Shown here: positions 7,421-13,543 of the stretch, piece by piece
How the letters are laid out: the number at the start of each line of letters is the position of its first letter
Numbering within the stretch: position 1 is the first letter of the stretch
NCBI GenBank assembly: GCA_002331335.1
Contig: DCZO01000009.1
Coordinates: 75,478 to 89,115 of the forward strand
From: Nitrospira sp. UBA2082
GTDB taxonomy: Bacteria > Nitrospirota > Nitrospiria > Nitrospirales > Nitrospiraceae
DNA: 13,638 bases
Direction of reading: 5' to 3'
The notes under the pieces: generated by a model
The model's database searches: none
The model's input: only the letters and a program-made list of their open reading frames with translations
Told to the model about the DNA's origin: nothing
Translations under genes and position numbers: made by a program

Positions 7421-7891
7421 CTACTTCTTGATCTGCGCGGCAAGGTAGTTTTCGAGACCGGTCTGTTTGATCACCCGCAGTTGTGTTTCGAACCAATCGA
7501 TGTGTTCTTCGGTGTCGATGATCATGTGCTCGAATATGTGCCTGGTGGTGAAATCTCCGACCTTGGCGCAGTGCGCGATGGCCTTCCGAAGCAACTCCGC
7601 GTCCTCCCGCTCAAAATCCAGATCGGCGGCAAACAGCGCCGCCGCGTCCTTTCCGTGCGCGACGGCATCCAGATGTTCGACGTCAGGCGTACCATCCAGG
7701 TAGAGCACATGGTCCATCAGGCCGGATGAATGGCCGACTTCTTCCTGGGCCAGATGGCTGTAATGCTCATGCAGCCGGCTATAGCCCCAATTCTTGCACA
7801 AGGCCGCATGCAGCAAGTACTGGTGCACCGCCGTCAACTCCGCCCTCAACACCTGATTGAGCAATTCGAGCACGCCGTCTTTGGCTTTCAT
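7421..7891 (-). CDS. bfr: Bacterioferritin subunit with mostly intact ferroxidase site, no heme-binding Met
   Basis: Bacterioferritin forms 24-subunit cytoplasmic cages that oxidise and store iron. This 156-residue protein aligns without gaps to E. coli Bfr from MKAKDG to the end (GLENYLAAQIKK). Of the ferroxidase ligands it keeps E18, E51, H54, E94 and H130, but position 127 is Thr instead of Glu. The heme-ligating Met52 is Val. It should therefore retain most of the iron site but not bind heme by itself. I chose ATG at 7891 (reading leftward) because GAGG lies 6 bp before it; a TTG at 7903 inside the upstream stop region is less likely. It follows the second bfr gene with an 8-bp gap, so they form an operon and probably a mixed cage. 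Confidence 0.85.
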   Translation of the reverse strand: MKAKDGVLELLNQVLRAELTAVHQYLLHAALCKNWGYSRLHEHYSHLAQEEVGHSSGLMDHVLYLDGTPDVEHLDAVAHGKDAAALFAADLDFEREDAELLRKAIAHCAKVGDFTTRHIFEHMIIDTEEHIDWFETQLRVIKQTGLENYLAAQIKK

Positions 7892-7899
7892 CGTTTGCC

Positions 7900-8376
7900 T
7901 CAAGCCTCTTTCTTGATCTGCTCGGCCAGGTAATTTTCCAGACCGACCTGTTTGATTGTTTCCAATTGGACTTCGATCCAGTCGATATGCGCATCGACGT
8001 CTTTCGCCATGTCTTCGAACATATGGCGCGTAGTAAAGTCCATGACTTTCGTACAGTGGGCGACCCCTTCGCTCAGCAGCGCCAGCATTTCCTGCTCGGC
8101 CTTGAGATCCAGCTTCAATTGTTCCGGCACCGTCTCGCCGACATGGACGGAATTCATGCGCTGCACATTCGGGACGCCCTCAAGATACAGGATGTGGCCG
8201 ATGATCTCATCGGCGTCCTTCATTTCGTCGATGCTGCGCTCGCGAACCTTGTGGTACAGACGCTCATAGCCCCAATTCTCACACATCTTCGCGTGAACGA
8301 AATATTGGTTGATGGCGGTAAGATCCGCCGTCAAGACCTTGTTCAGGATATTGACCACGCCTTCTTTAGCCTTCAT
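7900..8376 (-). CDS. bfr: Bacterioferritin subunit with heme-binding Met52 but degraded ferroxidase site
   Basis: This is the second bacterioferritin and the first gene of the minus-strand pair. The 158 residues align gaplessly to E. coli Bfr, including SIDEMK with the heme ligand Met52. Its ferroxidase ligands are altered: E18 is Asp, H54 is Asp and E127 is Val, while E51, E94 and H130 remain. It is expected to carry the inter-subunit heme but to oxidise iron poorly. Split heme/ferroxidase bacterioferritin pairs are known in other bacteria (Neisseria, Pseudomonas, Magnetospirillum have two-subunit systems). The start is ATG at 8376 with a strong GGAGG (reading leftward) 6-7 bp upstream; an in-frame extension to 8424 lacks one. 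A likely sigma70 promoter lies 50-75 bp upstream. Confidence 0.88.
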   Translation of the reverse strand: MKAKEGVVNILNKVLTADLTAINQYFVHAKMCENWGYERLYHKVRERSIDEMKDADEIIGHILYLEGVPNVQRMNSVHVGETVPEQLKLDLKAEQEMLALLSEGVAHCTKVMDFTTRHMFEDMAKDVDAHIDWIEVQLETIKQVGLENYLAEQIKKEA

Positions 8377-8397
8377 GTGTCGCCTCCTCGCCTCAAG

Positions 8398-8428
8398 TAA
8401 GATGACCGTTCTAGGTCCCCTCATCTTA
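8398..8428. promoter_or_regulatory. Inverted repeat overlapping the bfr -10 region
   Basis: TAAGATGA (8398-8405) and TCATCTTA (8421-8428) form perfect 8-bp arms 15 bp apart. The right arm contains the candidate -10 of the bfr promoter, so this could be an operator or a hairpin in the bfr leader. The regulator is unknown; it does not match a Fur box. Confidence 0.35.
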
Positions 8429-8450
8429 TCGGTTTCACACGACTATGCAA
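8423..8450 (-). promoter_or_regulatory. Candidate sigma70 promoter for the bfr pair
   Basis: Read on the minus strand, TTGCAT (8450-8445) is followed after 16 bp by TAAGAT (8428-8423). Each hexamer matches its consensus at four positions. It would start transcription roughly 40 bp upstream of the first bfr ATG. Confidence 0.4.
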
Positions 8451-8728
8451 GCCCATTATTGTCGCACGGTCGCCTTCCGTCAACTGCCGGATTGTGCGTA
8501 TATGATCCTGTTTCTCAGTGTCGCCGAGAACGATTTTCAATCTGACCTACGCGGTGATCAGCACTCTTGCAACGTGCTGTTCCAGAGTGGTAGATTTCTT
8601 TTCGTCGCGTGACCTGTCAGTCCTGCCCCGCACAGTCGTTGTACGGATTAGGCGGCTGATTTCGGATTACGTCGGCTAGAGTTGTGTATGGCCAGGAGCA
8701 CCGAGGTTGGTTCCCCTACGGTAGAGCT

Positions 8729-9316
8729 ATGACCCAACGCATCATGCAAGGAACTGCTGCCCTGTGCCTTCTGATCGGTGGTCTATTCCCGGCGTCGGCG
8801 ATGGCCCATGGCAACGTGACGCTTGACGAAGACATCTGCGTGCGCCGCCTCGGCGGCAACCTGGTCCATTTCAGCGCGTACCAGCCGCAATACGAGCCCA
8901 AAGCACAATACTGCACGGAAATCCCCGGAGTCGGCGACACGTTTTTAGTCGTTGATCTCGTTGATCAGAGCCTGCGGAATTTGCCGTTGGGTGTGCGGAT
9001 CGTCAAGGGACAGGCAGAGGGTGGTCAGGAAGAAGAGGCTCAAACGGTTGCCTACTGGAAACCGGTTTCTCACCCGGACGGAGTGGTACGAGGCGAAGCC
9101 AAACTCGAAAAGGGATTCTACAGGCTGATCATTACAGCGGAGGGTTTGAGCCCGTCGTATTATTTGTTGCGGGTCCAGCAAGTTGACTATTCGAACATCG
9201 GCCGCAAGGCGGTCGGGCCGCTGATGGTGTTGTTAGTATTGGCCTTGGTTGGCTATGAACTCTCAAAGTCCGGGCGAATGCGCCGTTGGTGGGCCTCCCG
9301 CCGCACCGCGCCATAG
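8729..9316 (+). CDS. AmoD/AmoE-like periplasmic protein, divergent paralogue lacking the Met ligands
   Basis: This is the first of three tandem paralogues. The 195-residue protein has a signal peptide (about 1-26, ASAMA|HGN), a periplasmic domain and a C-terminal membrane helix (about 160-180, GPLMVLLVLALVGY) with a basic tail. It shares with its neighbours the pattern Cys37...HFSAYQP...YC62...EIPGVGD. Where the 9413 gene has MMH between the cysteines it has LVH, so both methionines that could serve a CuA-like copper site are gone. It also carries an acidic insert (GGQEEEAQ) not seen in the other two. AmoD/PmoD-type proteins are copper proteins encoded in amo/pmo operons; this copy may correspond to AmoE, but I cannot be sure. 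ATG 8729 gives a normal signal peptide, although its ribosome site is weak; a GTG at 8684 is possible. Confidence 0.65.
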   Translation: MTQRIMQGTAALCLLIGGLFPASAMAHGNVTLDEDICVRRLGGNLVHFSAYQPQYEPKAQYCTEIPGVGDTFLVVDLVDQSLRNLPLGVRIVKGQAEGGQEEEAQTVAYWKPVSHPDGVVRGEAKLEKGFYRLIITAEGLSPSYYLLRVQQVDYSNIGRKAVGPLMVLLVLALVGYELSKSGRMRRWWASRRTAP

Positions 9317-9412
9317 CCGTACTCGATTGTCATTCGAACAACCTGTTGGGGCGGGTTCACGCCGCGAACACGCACACCCATCAATCCTGTCATTCATAAC
9401 AAGAGGATCGTC

Positions 9413-10000
9413 ATGACGTCTTTCCTACGCAGTGCCCTCAGGGTCGGATGCGCAGTCATTGTCAGCGGAACGTTCGCGGCCACGCAGGCCCACGCCCATG
9501 GCGGTCTGTCGATGGCAGAAGATATGTGCAAGCTCACAGTAGGGCCGTACATGATGCACTTCACGGGTTATCAGCCGGCCAACACACAACAGAAACAATT
9601 CTGCGAGGACATTCCGGGCACCGGCCAGACGATCGTCGTCCTTGACTATATTGAGCAGGAGCTCCGTTCGCTTCCGGCCGAGGTTCGGATCATCAGGGAT
9701 ACCGGCGCCGAGCAAAACCTTGACGCCATTACGGTCTTGCACCTGCCGGCCAAGGTGTATCCTACTGGCTCGATCGACTTCACGCACACTTTCTCGGAAC
9801 CGGGCAAGTTCGTCGGCATGGTCATCGTGGGAGAAAAAGGCGAATATATCTCGCGCTTTCCGTTCTCCGTCGGAGATCCCAAGGTCTTTTCCAAAGTCCT
9901 GAACATTTATATGGTGCCAGTTGCGGCGGTCGCCATCGTCGGCGTGATTTATCTGTTCACACGCAACCGCCGGAAACCGTCGGAAGCTGTCGCGTCCTAG
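9413..10000 (+). CDS. amoD: AmoD/PmoD-like copper protein
   Basis: This 195-residue membrane-anchored periplasmic protein has a signal peptide (1-28, TQAHA|HGG), so the mature chain would begin with His29. Cys39, Met47, Met48, His49 and Cys64 lie in DMCKLTVGPYMMHFTGYQP and QFCEDIPGTG. Two cysteines, a methionine and a histidine in this arrangement suit the CuA-like site reported for PmoD, formed at a homodimer interface. A C-terminal helix (about 163-183) and basic tail anchor it. Similar genes (amoD, amoE, pmoD) accompany amo and pmo operons, and here copC, copD and amoC follow. The ribosome site AAGAGG lies 6 bp before ATG 9413. Of the three paralogues this one keeps the most complete ligand set. 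The family call is from motif and context, not from a search. Confidence 0.7.
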   Translation: MTSFLRSALRVGCAVIVSGTFAATQAHAHGGLSMAEDMCKLTVGPYMMHFTGYQPANTQQKQFCEDIPGTGQTIVVLDYIEQELRSLPAEVRIIRDTGAEQNLDAITVLHLPAKVYPTGSIDFTHTFSEPGKFVGMVIVGEKGEYISRFPFSVGDPKVFSKVLNIYMVPVAAVAIVGVIYLFTRNRRKPSEAVAS

Positions 10001-10077
10001 GCCATGCGCCGTTCATGATTCGTATGCCCGTCGTACTGCGGCAGGCATGCTCGGGTTAGGAGAGAAGTGAGGAACTC

Positions 10078-10668
10078 ATGATGTCTTTTCAATCTCTGAT
10101 TCGTGTCGCAATCTGCCTGGTCCCGTTCGCCCTGGGCACTCCTTTGACGGCACAAGCCCAACACGGGCACGAGCTGGCGACGGACACCTGCGTGCTCCAT
10201 GTAGGCCCCTATAAAATGTACTTCAATGGCTACCAGCCCGATGCGTATTACGACCAGCAGTTCTGCCAGGAAATTCCTGGCACCGGAAATACGGTCTTGG
10301 TGTTCGACTATGTCGAGCAGGAACTCCGCTCTATACCGGTCGAGGTACGGATCATCCAAGACACCGGCTCGGAGGGCAATCTCGAATCTGTCACCGTCGT
10401 GCACCTTCCCGCAAAGGTGTATCCGACTGGGTCCATCGACGTGAAACACAATTTCGATAAACCCGGCAAGTTCATCGGTTTGGTATCGATCGGGGACAAA
10501 CAGGAGCACCTGTCCCGACTTCGGTTCTCGGTCGGTGAGACGGGAACCGTGTCGCACTTGACGCATTACCTCATGATCATTGTGCCGCTCGCCGTAGTCA
10601 TCGCCGTTGTGGTGTTCTACGGACTTCGTGATCGGCGCAAACCTTCCGCAGCAACTGTTTCTTCCTAG
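10078..10668 (+). CDS. amoD: AmoD/PmoD-like copper protein, second close paralogue
   Basis: The 196-residue protein is close to its 9413 neighbour over the whole periplasmic domain (DYVEQELRS..VEVRII.DTGSE, HLPAKVYPTGSID) and shares its C-terminal helix (about 164-186) and RDRRK tail. The signal peptide ends at AQA27|Q, so the first mature residue is Gln or, if cleaved one residue later, His29. Between Cys38 and Cys63 it has KMY (46-48), keeping one Met but replacing the His with Tyr. It has an extra His-rich start (HGH, 29-31). If it binds copper, the site differs from its neighbour's. Two adjacent ATGs (10078 and 10081) follow TGAGGA; the second has the better 7-bp spacing. The gene is part of the tandem amo-accessory cluster. 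Confidence 0.68.
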   Translation: MMSFQSLIRVAICLVPFALGTPLTAQAQHGHELATDTCVLHVGPYKMYFNGYQPDAYYDQQFCQEIPGTGNTVLVFDYVEQELRSIPVEVRIIQDTGSEGNLESVTVVHLPAKVYPTGSIDVKHNFDKPGKFIGLVSIGDKQEHLSRLRFSVGETGTVSHLTHYLMIIVPLAVVIAVVVFYGLRDRRKPSAATVSS

Positions 10669-10766
10669 GCATGGCCGGCCGGCGCACCGAGTCACTGCGC
10701 CGGAATAGTCGTCCACGTAGCCGGGCACGGACCTCCGCGCACGGCCTGGCATGAGGAGATGTGAGG

Positions 10767-11174
10767 ATGAGGCCGTCGACGATTCGTACGTTCCTACGGA
10801 GTGTCGTGACCGCGGCAGGGGTACTGATCGCGTTGGGTTCCGCCACTCCGCCGGCACTGGCCCACTCAATGTTGGTGAAAGCGGAGCCTCCACGGCGCGC
10901 CGTACTCGCGAAAGCGCCGGGGCAGGTGCGGCTCTGGTTCAACGAAGACATCGAGGGCGATTATGCATCGCTGACGGTGCTCGACGCGGACAAACATCCC
11001 GTCACGGATGCCAAACCAACACTTGTTTCGGATGACCCGAAATCCATCGTCCTCCCGCTGCCGGAATTGGCGCCCGGCAAATACTCCGTCAAGTTTCGGG
11101 TGCTGTCGGTCGACGGCCATGTAGTCGATTCCGCCTTCGACTTTACAGTGAAGGGCAAAGTGCAAGGGAAATGA
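10767..11174 (+). CDS. copC: CopC periplasmic copper-binding protein
   Basis: CopC binds Cu(II) in the periplasm and is thought to hand it to the membrane protein CopD. The 135-residue precursor has a signal peptide (1-32, PPALA|HS), leaving His33 as the mature N-terminus. With D116 and H118 in LSVDGHVVDSAF this completes the family's histidine-brace Cu(II) site. The AEPPRRAVLAKAPGQVRLWFNEDIE stretch is a typical CopC start. There is no Met-rich Cu(I) site, so it is a Cu(II)-only type. ATG 10767 has AGGAG 8 bp upstream; a GTG at 10761 would add two residues. The stop overlaps the copD start as ATGA (11171-11174), so translation is coupled. Confidence 0.9.
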   Translation: MRPSTIRTFLRSVVTAAGVLIALGSATPPALAHSMLVKAEPPRRAVLAKAPGQVRLWFNEDIEGDYASLTVLDADKHPVTDAKPTLVSDDPKSIVLPLPELAPGKYSVKFRVLSVDGHVVDSAFDFTVKGKVQGK

Positions 11175-13192
11175 TCGAGGCCGCCGAGGCGCTGTTCCGT
11201 TTCCTACAACTCGCCTCCAACATGACTGTGATCGGCGGATGCGTCTTTCTGGCCATCGCCGAGGGGAAGAGTCTCTCTTCCGATAACCCCTACCTGACCC
11301 GACTGAAACGGGCCCTCCCGTGGCTCGCCGCGACGGTTCTCCTGGGGTTGCTGGGGTTGCTGGCGGCGACGACGGCCCAAGCGACCGGGGTCTCTGAAAA
11401 CCTCTGGCACCCCGGAGCCTGGCTGGACTTTCTCCAAAAAACCAGGATCGGCTTCATCTGGACCCTGCGCGAAACCAGCGCGCTTGTGGTGTTTGGGCTC
11501 GCCTGGTTTGCGCGGACGTCGCTCGGCGCATCGTGGCGTTACGTAGCCTGTGCGATCGCAGCTTCCCTGACGCTTGCCATCGGCTCGTTTGCCAGCCACC
11601 CGGCAGCCGAAGAACAGTCGATTGTCGCGATCCTCCCCTATGCGCTGCATCTCATCGGAGCGAGCGTGTGGTTCGGTGGATTGCCCGGCGTGCTTGCCGT
11701 CCTGCTTTATTCCGCCCAAACACACCAGAACGAATCGATGGAGCGGTCCGGCGTTACGCTCTTGAAGCAGTTTTCATCCGTCGCACTCCCGGTGATGGTC
11801 GTCATTGTGGCCACCGGCCTTGTGGTTGCCGACCGGATGGTGGGCGGCAACTATGCTGCGTTGTTCGCCACGGCATATGGGTGGCTGCTCAACACAAAAC
11901 TGACGCTGCTGGTTGTCATCCTCTCGATCGCCGCGCGCGCGCACTTCGTGTGGGTGCCGTCGCTCGAGCGCACCGGGCACCTGGCGCCCCCGGCTTCGCA
12001 TCATATACGAAACAAATTAACCATCGAATTCTCGCTGGCAGTGCTGCTTGTCATCGTCGCCACCCTGCTGGCGAACGCCGTGCCCGCCAAGCATGAAACC
12101 ATCGATCACTGGCCGTACCCGTTCCGATTTTCGATCGATGCGACCTGGGACGACTGGCTGGTGCAAACGCTCGTCGGAATCGGCGTGGCCCTGCTGATCC
12201 TCACGGGAACCATGGTCGTTCTTGGCCGTACCAGGCAGTGGGGGGTGCTGCGGCGCATCGTGATTCCGGTCCTGTTGGGTATCTTGGGAATCGCTTCGAC
12301 CTTTTATCCCATCGCTGTCCAATCGTACCCCGAGACGTACCGAAAAACTCCTGTTCCGTTTGACGCCATTTCCATCGCTAACGGAGCCGGCCTCTTTGCC
12401 GCGAATTGCGTCCCCTGCCACGGCCCGCAAGCCAAGGGCAATGGAGTCCTTGCCAAGACCCTGCCGAAACAGCCGGTCGATCTCCTGACCGAGCCTCATA
12501 CCGCCATGCATACCGCAGGCGACTTTTTCCATTGGCTGACCTACGGCCGATTCAACGGAGTCATGCCCGCCTTCGGCGAGAAATTCTCCGAAGAAGAGCG
12601 GTGGGATGTGCTGAACTTCCTCCATGCCAACGCCCGCGGCTATCAGGCTCGCATCATCAACTCCCGTATCCTCCCTGGCCAGCCGTTCATGGTCTCTCCC
12701 AATTTCTCCTATTCGACCCAAGACGGTTCCAGCGGGACCCTCAAAGATTTTCGCCGCAAACAATCGGTGCTCCTGGTGCTCTTTTCCTGGCCGGAATCGA
12801 AGGAGCGGCTCACACAACTTAGAACGGCCTATTCCACGATCAGCAGCACTCATACGGCGATTTTGGCTGTACCCGTCAACGACCTCAATCCTGATGACAC
12901 AGAAGCCCTGTCAGCCTATCTCCCTCTCCCGATCGTCACCCAAGGCGCGAATGAAATCACCCGCAGCTATGCCTTATTCCGGCGGACGATCACCAAGCCG
13001 GACTTGTTCGGAGAAGGGGCCTTGCCGAAGCACATGGAGTTTCTCTTCGACCGATACGGTTTTTTACGGGCGCGCTGGATTCCCGAAGGGGAAAACCCCG
13101 GGTGGGCAGATCTCGATCTCCTGCTGCAGCAGATTCAGCAGCTCAACCGGGAAGGAGAGTTATTGCCTCCTCCGGGCGACCACGTTCACTGA
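11171..13192 (+). CDS. copD: CopD-cytochrome c-thioredoxin-like fusion protein
   Basis: This 673-residue protein has three parts. Residues about 1-385 form a polytopic membrane domain of the CopD family, including LHLIGASVWFGGLPG (His160) and roughly ten hydrophobic segments; CopD is thought to move copper across the inner membrane. Residues about 395-490 form a class I cytochrome c domain with CVPCH (413-417) and a likely distal Met465 in GVMPAFGEKF. Residues about 510-655 resemble a thioredoxin/peroxiredoxin fold with a VLLVLF core strand, but SWPES (539-543) stands where a CxxC would be, so it is probably redox-inactive. It ends in HVH. CopC overlaps its start and amoC follows 351 bp later. 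The fusion links copper transport to electron transfer, perhaps reducing or handing over copper for ammonia monooxygenase (inference). Confidence 0.85.
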   Translation: MIEAAEALFRFLQLASNMTVIGGCVFLAIAEGKSLSSDNPYLTRLKRALPWLAATVLLGLLGLLAATTAQATGVSENLWHPGAWLDFLQKTRIGFIWTLRETSALVVFGLAWFARTSLGASWRYVACAIAASLTLAIGSFASHPAAEEQSIVAILPYALHLIGASVWFGGLPGVLAVLLYSAQTHQNESMERSGVTLLKQFSSVALPVMVVIVATGLVVADRMVGGNYAALFATAYGWLLNTKLTLLVVILSIAARAHFVWVPSLERTGHLAPPASHHIRNKLTIEFSLAVLLVIVATLLANAVPAKHETIDHWPYPFRFSIDATWDDWLVQTLVGIGVALLILTGTMVVLGRTRQWGVLRRIVIPVLLGILGIASTFYPIAVQSYPETYRKTPVPFDAISIANGAGLFAANCVPCHGPQAKGNGVLAKTLPKQPVDLLTEPHTAMHTAGDFFHWLTYGRFNGVMPAFGEKFSEEERWDVLNFLHANARGYQARIINSRILPGQPFMVSPNFSYSTQDGSSGTLKDFRRKQSVLLVLFSWPESKERLTQLRTAYSTISSTHTAILAVPVNDLNPDDTEALSAYLPLPIVTQGANEITRSYALFRRTITKPDLFGEGALPKHMEFLFDRYGFLRARWIPEGENPGWADLDLLLQQIQQLNREGELLPPPGDHVH

Positions 13193-13283
13193 CCCAACCC
13201 ATACATCTGGGATGCCCCTTGCTGATCTGAAAAAGTCCTAAGCTTTCTGTGACTTGAGTGACCACTCCACCGCTCCCCAGCAC

Positions 13284-13312
13284 TTGACATCATTCGTATA
13301 CAGGCGTATACA
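13284..13312 (+). promoter_or_regulatory. Strong sigma70-type promoter for amoC
   Basis: A perfect TTGACA (13284-13289) is separated by the ideal 17 bp from TATACA (13307-13312). This is the best promoter match in the window, and it lies in the amoC leader. The -10 sits inside the second copy of a CGTATACA repeat. Confidence 0.6.
13295..13312. repeat. Tandem CGTATACA repeat at the amoC promoter
   Basis: CGTATACA occurs at 13295-13302 and 13305-13312, exactly 10 bp apart, about one helical turn. Each copy contains the palindrome GTATAC. The second covers the -10 hexamer, so a repressor or activator site is possible. No known regulator is assigned. Confidence 0.45.
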
Positions 13313-13384
13313 TGCGCCGTTTTGAGCCCCTTCCCACTCGGTTCTCCTGATGATGTTTCCATGCCAGATAGCCGGATATTTTTC

Positions 13385-13414
13385 TTGACTCACGGCGGAG
13401 CTTTGTCGGATACT
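13385..13414 (+). promoter_or_regulatory. Second candidate promoter for amoC
   Basis: TTGACT (13385-13390) is followed after 18 bp by GATACT (13409-13414). It is weaker than the upstream candidate, but would give a leader of about 125 nt. Confidence 0.35.
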
Positions 13415-13528
13415 TCTGACCGGTGAAGAGGGGGAAACCTTCACACATTTGTATGAATGGGCGGGGCTATTCACAGCATAATCTTTCCTGAGGAGAGGGT
13501 CGTCGTAGTCATAATCCATAACTAACCG

Positions 13529-13536
13529 AAGGAGGT
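13529..13536 (+). promoter_or_regulatory. Near-perfect Shine-Dalgarno sequence of amoC
   Basis: AAGGAGGT (13529-13536) is complementary to the 16S rRNA 3' end over eight bases and lies 7 bp before ATG 13544. It fixes the amoC start and predicts high translation, as expected for an abundant enzyme. Confidence 0.85.
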
Positions 13537-13543
13537 AGGTAAC

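Larger units (their letters stand above)
8377..8728. other. Divergent intergenic region between bfr and the AmoD-like genes
   Basis: These 352 bases contain no credible gene. The left part holds the bfr promoter candidate and an inverted repeat. Near the middle, CAGCAC (8559-8564) can pair with GTGCTG (8574-8579), while the overlapping CACTCT (8562-8567) can instead pair with AGAGTG (8584-8589). I see a TATGAT (8501-8506) but no good -35 in front of it, so the plus-strand promoter for the copper-protein genes is not resolved. Confidence 0.6.
13193..13543. other. amoC leader and promoter region
   Basis: This 351-bp gap separates copD from amoC and holds no credible plus-strand gene. I see no strong terminator after copD. 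It contains the two promoter candidates, a tandem repeat and a short GTGAAG/CTTCAC hairpin (13423-13428/13439-13444). From the first promoter the untranslated leader would be about 225 nt. Confidence 0.65.

Noticed and set aside
8501..8506. TATGAT as -10 of a promoter for the AmoD-like genes
   Set aside because: No -35 resembling TTGACA lies at 15-19 bp upstream.
8684..8728. GTG start adding 15 residues to the first AmoD-like gene
   Set aside because: ATG 8729 gives a standard signal peptide like its paralogues; the extension adds nothing recognisable. Its weak ribosome site leaves some doubt.
9997..10893. A 298-codon minus-strand open frame opposite the third AmoD-like gene and copC
   Set aside because: It lies antisense to two well supported genes with signal peptides and conserved motifs; its protein is Arg/His-rich without a family pattern.
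12017..12853. A 278-codon minus-strand open frame opposite copD
   Set aside because: Antisense to the cytochrome and membrane domains of copD; no domain recognised and typical of GC-rich shadow frames.
13238..13519. A 93-codon minus-strand open frame in the amoC leader
   Set aside because: No recognisable family, opposite to the amo genes, and it covers the promoter candidates; composition looks like non-coding chance reading.
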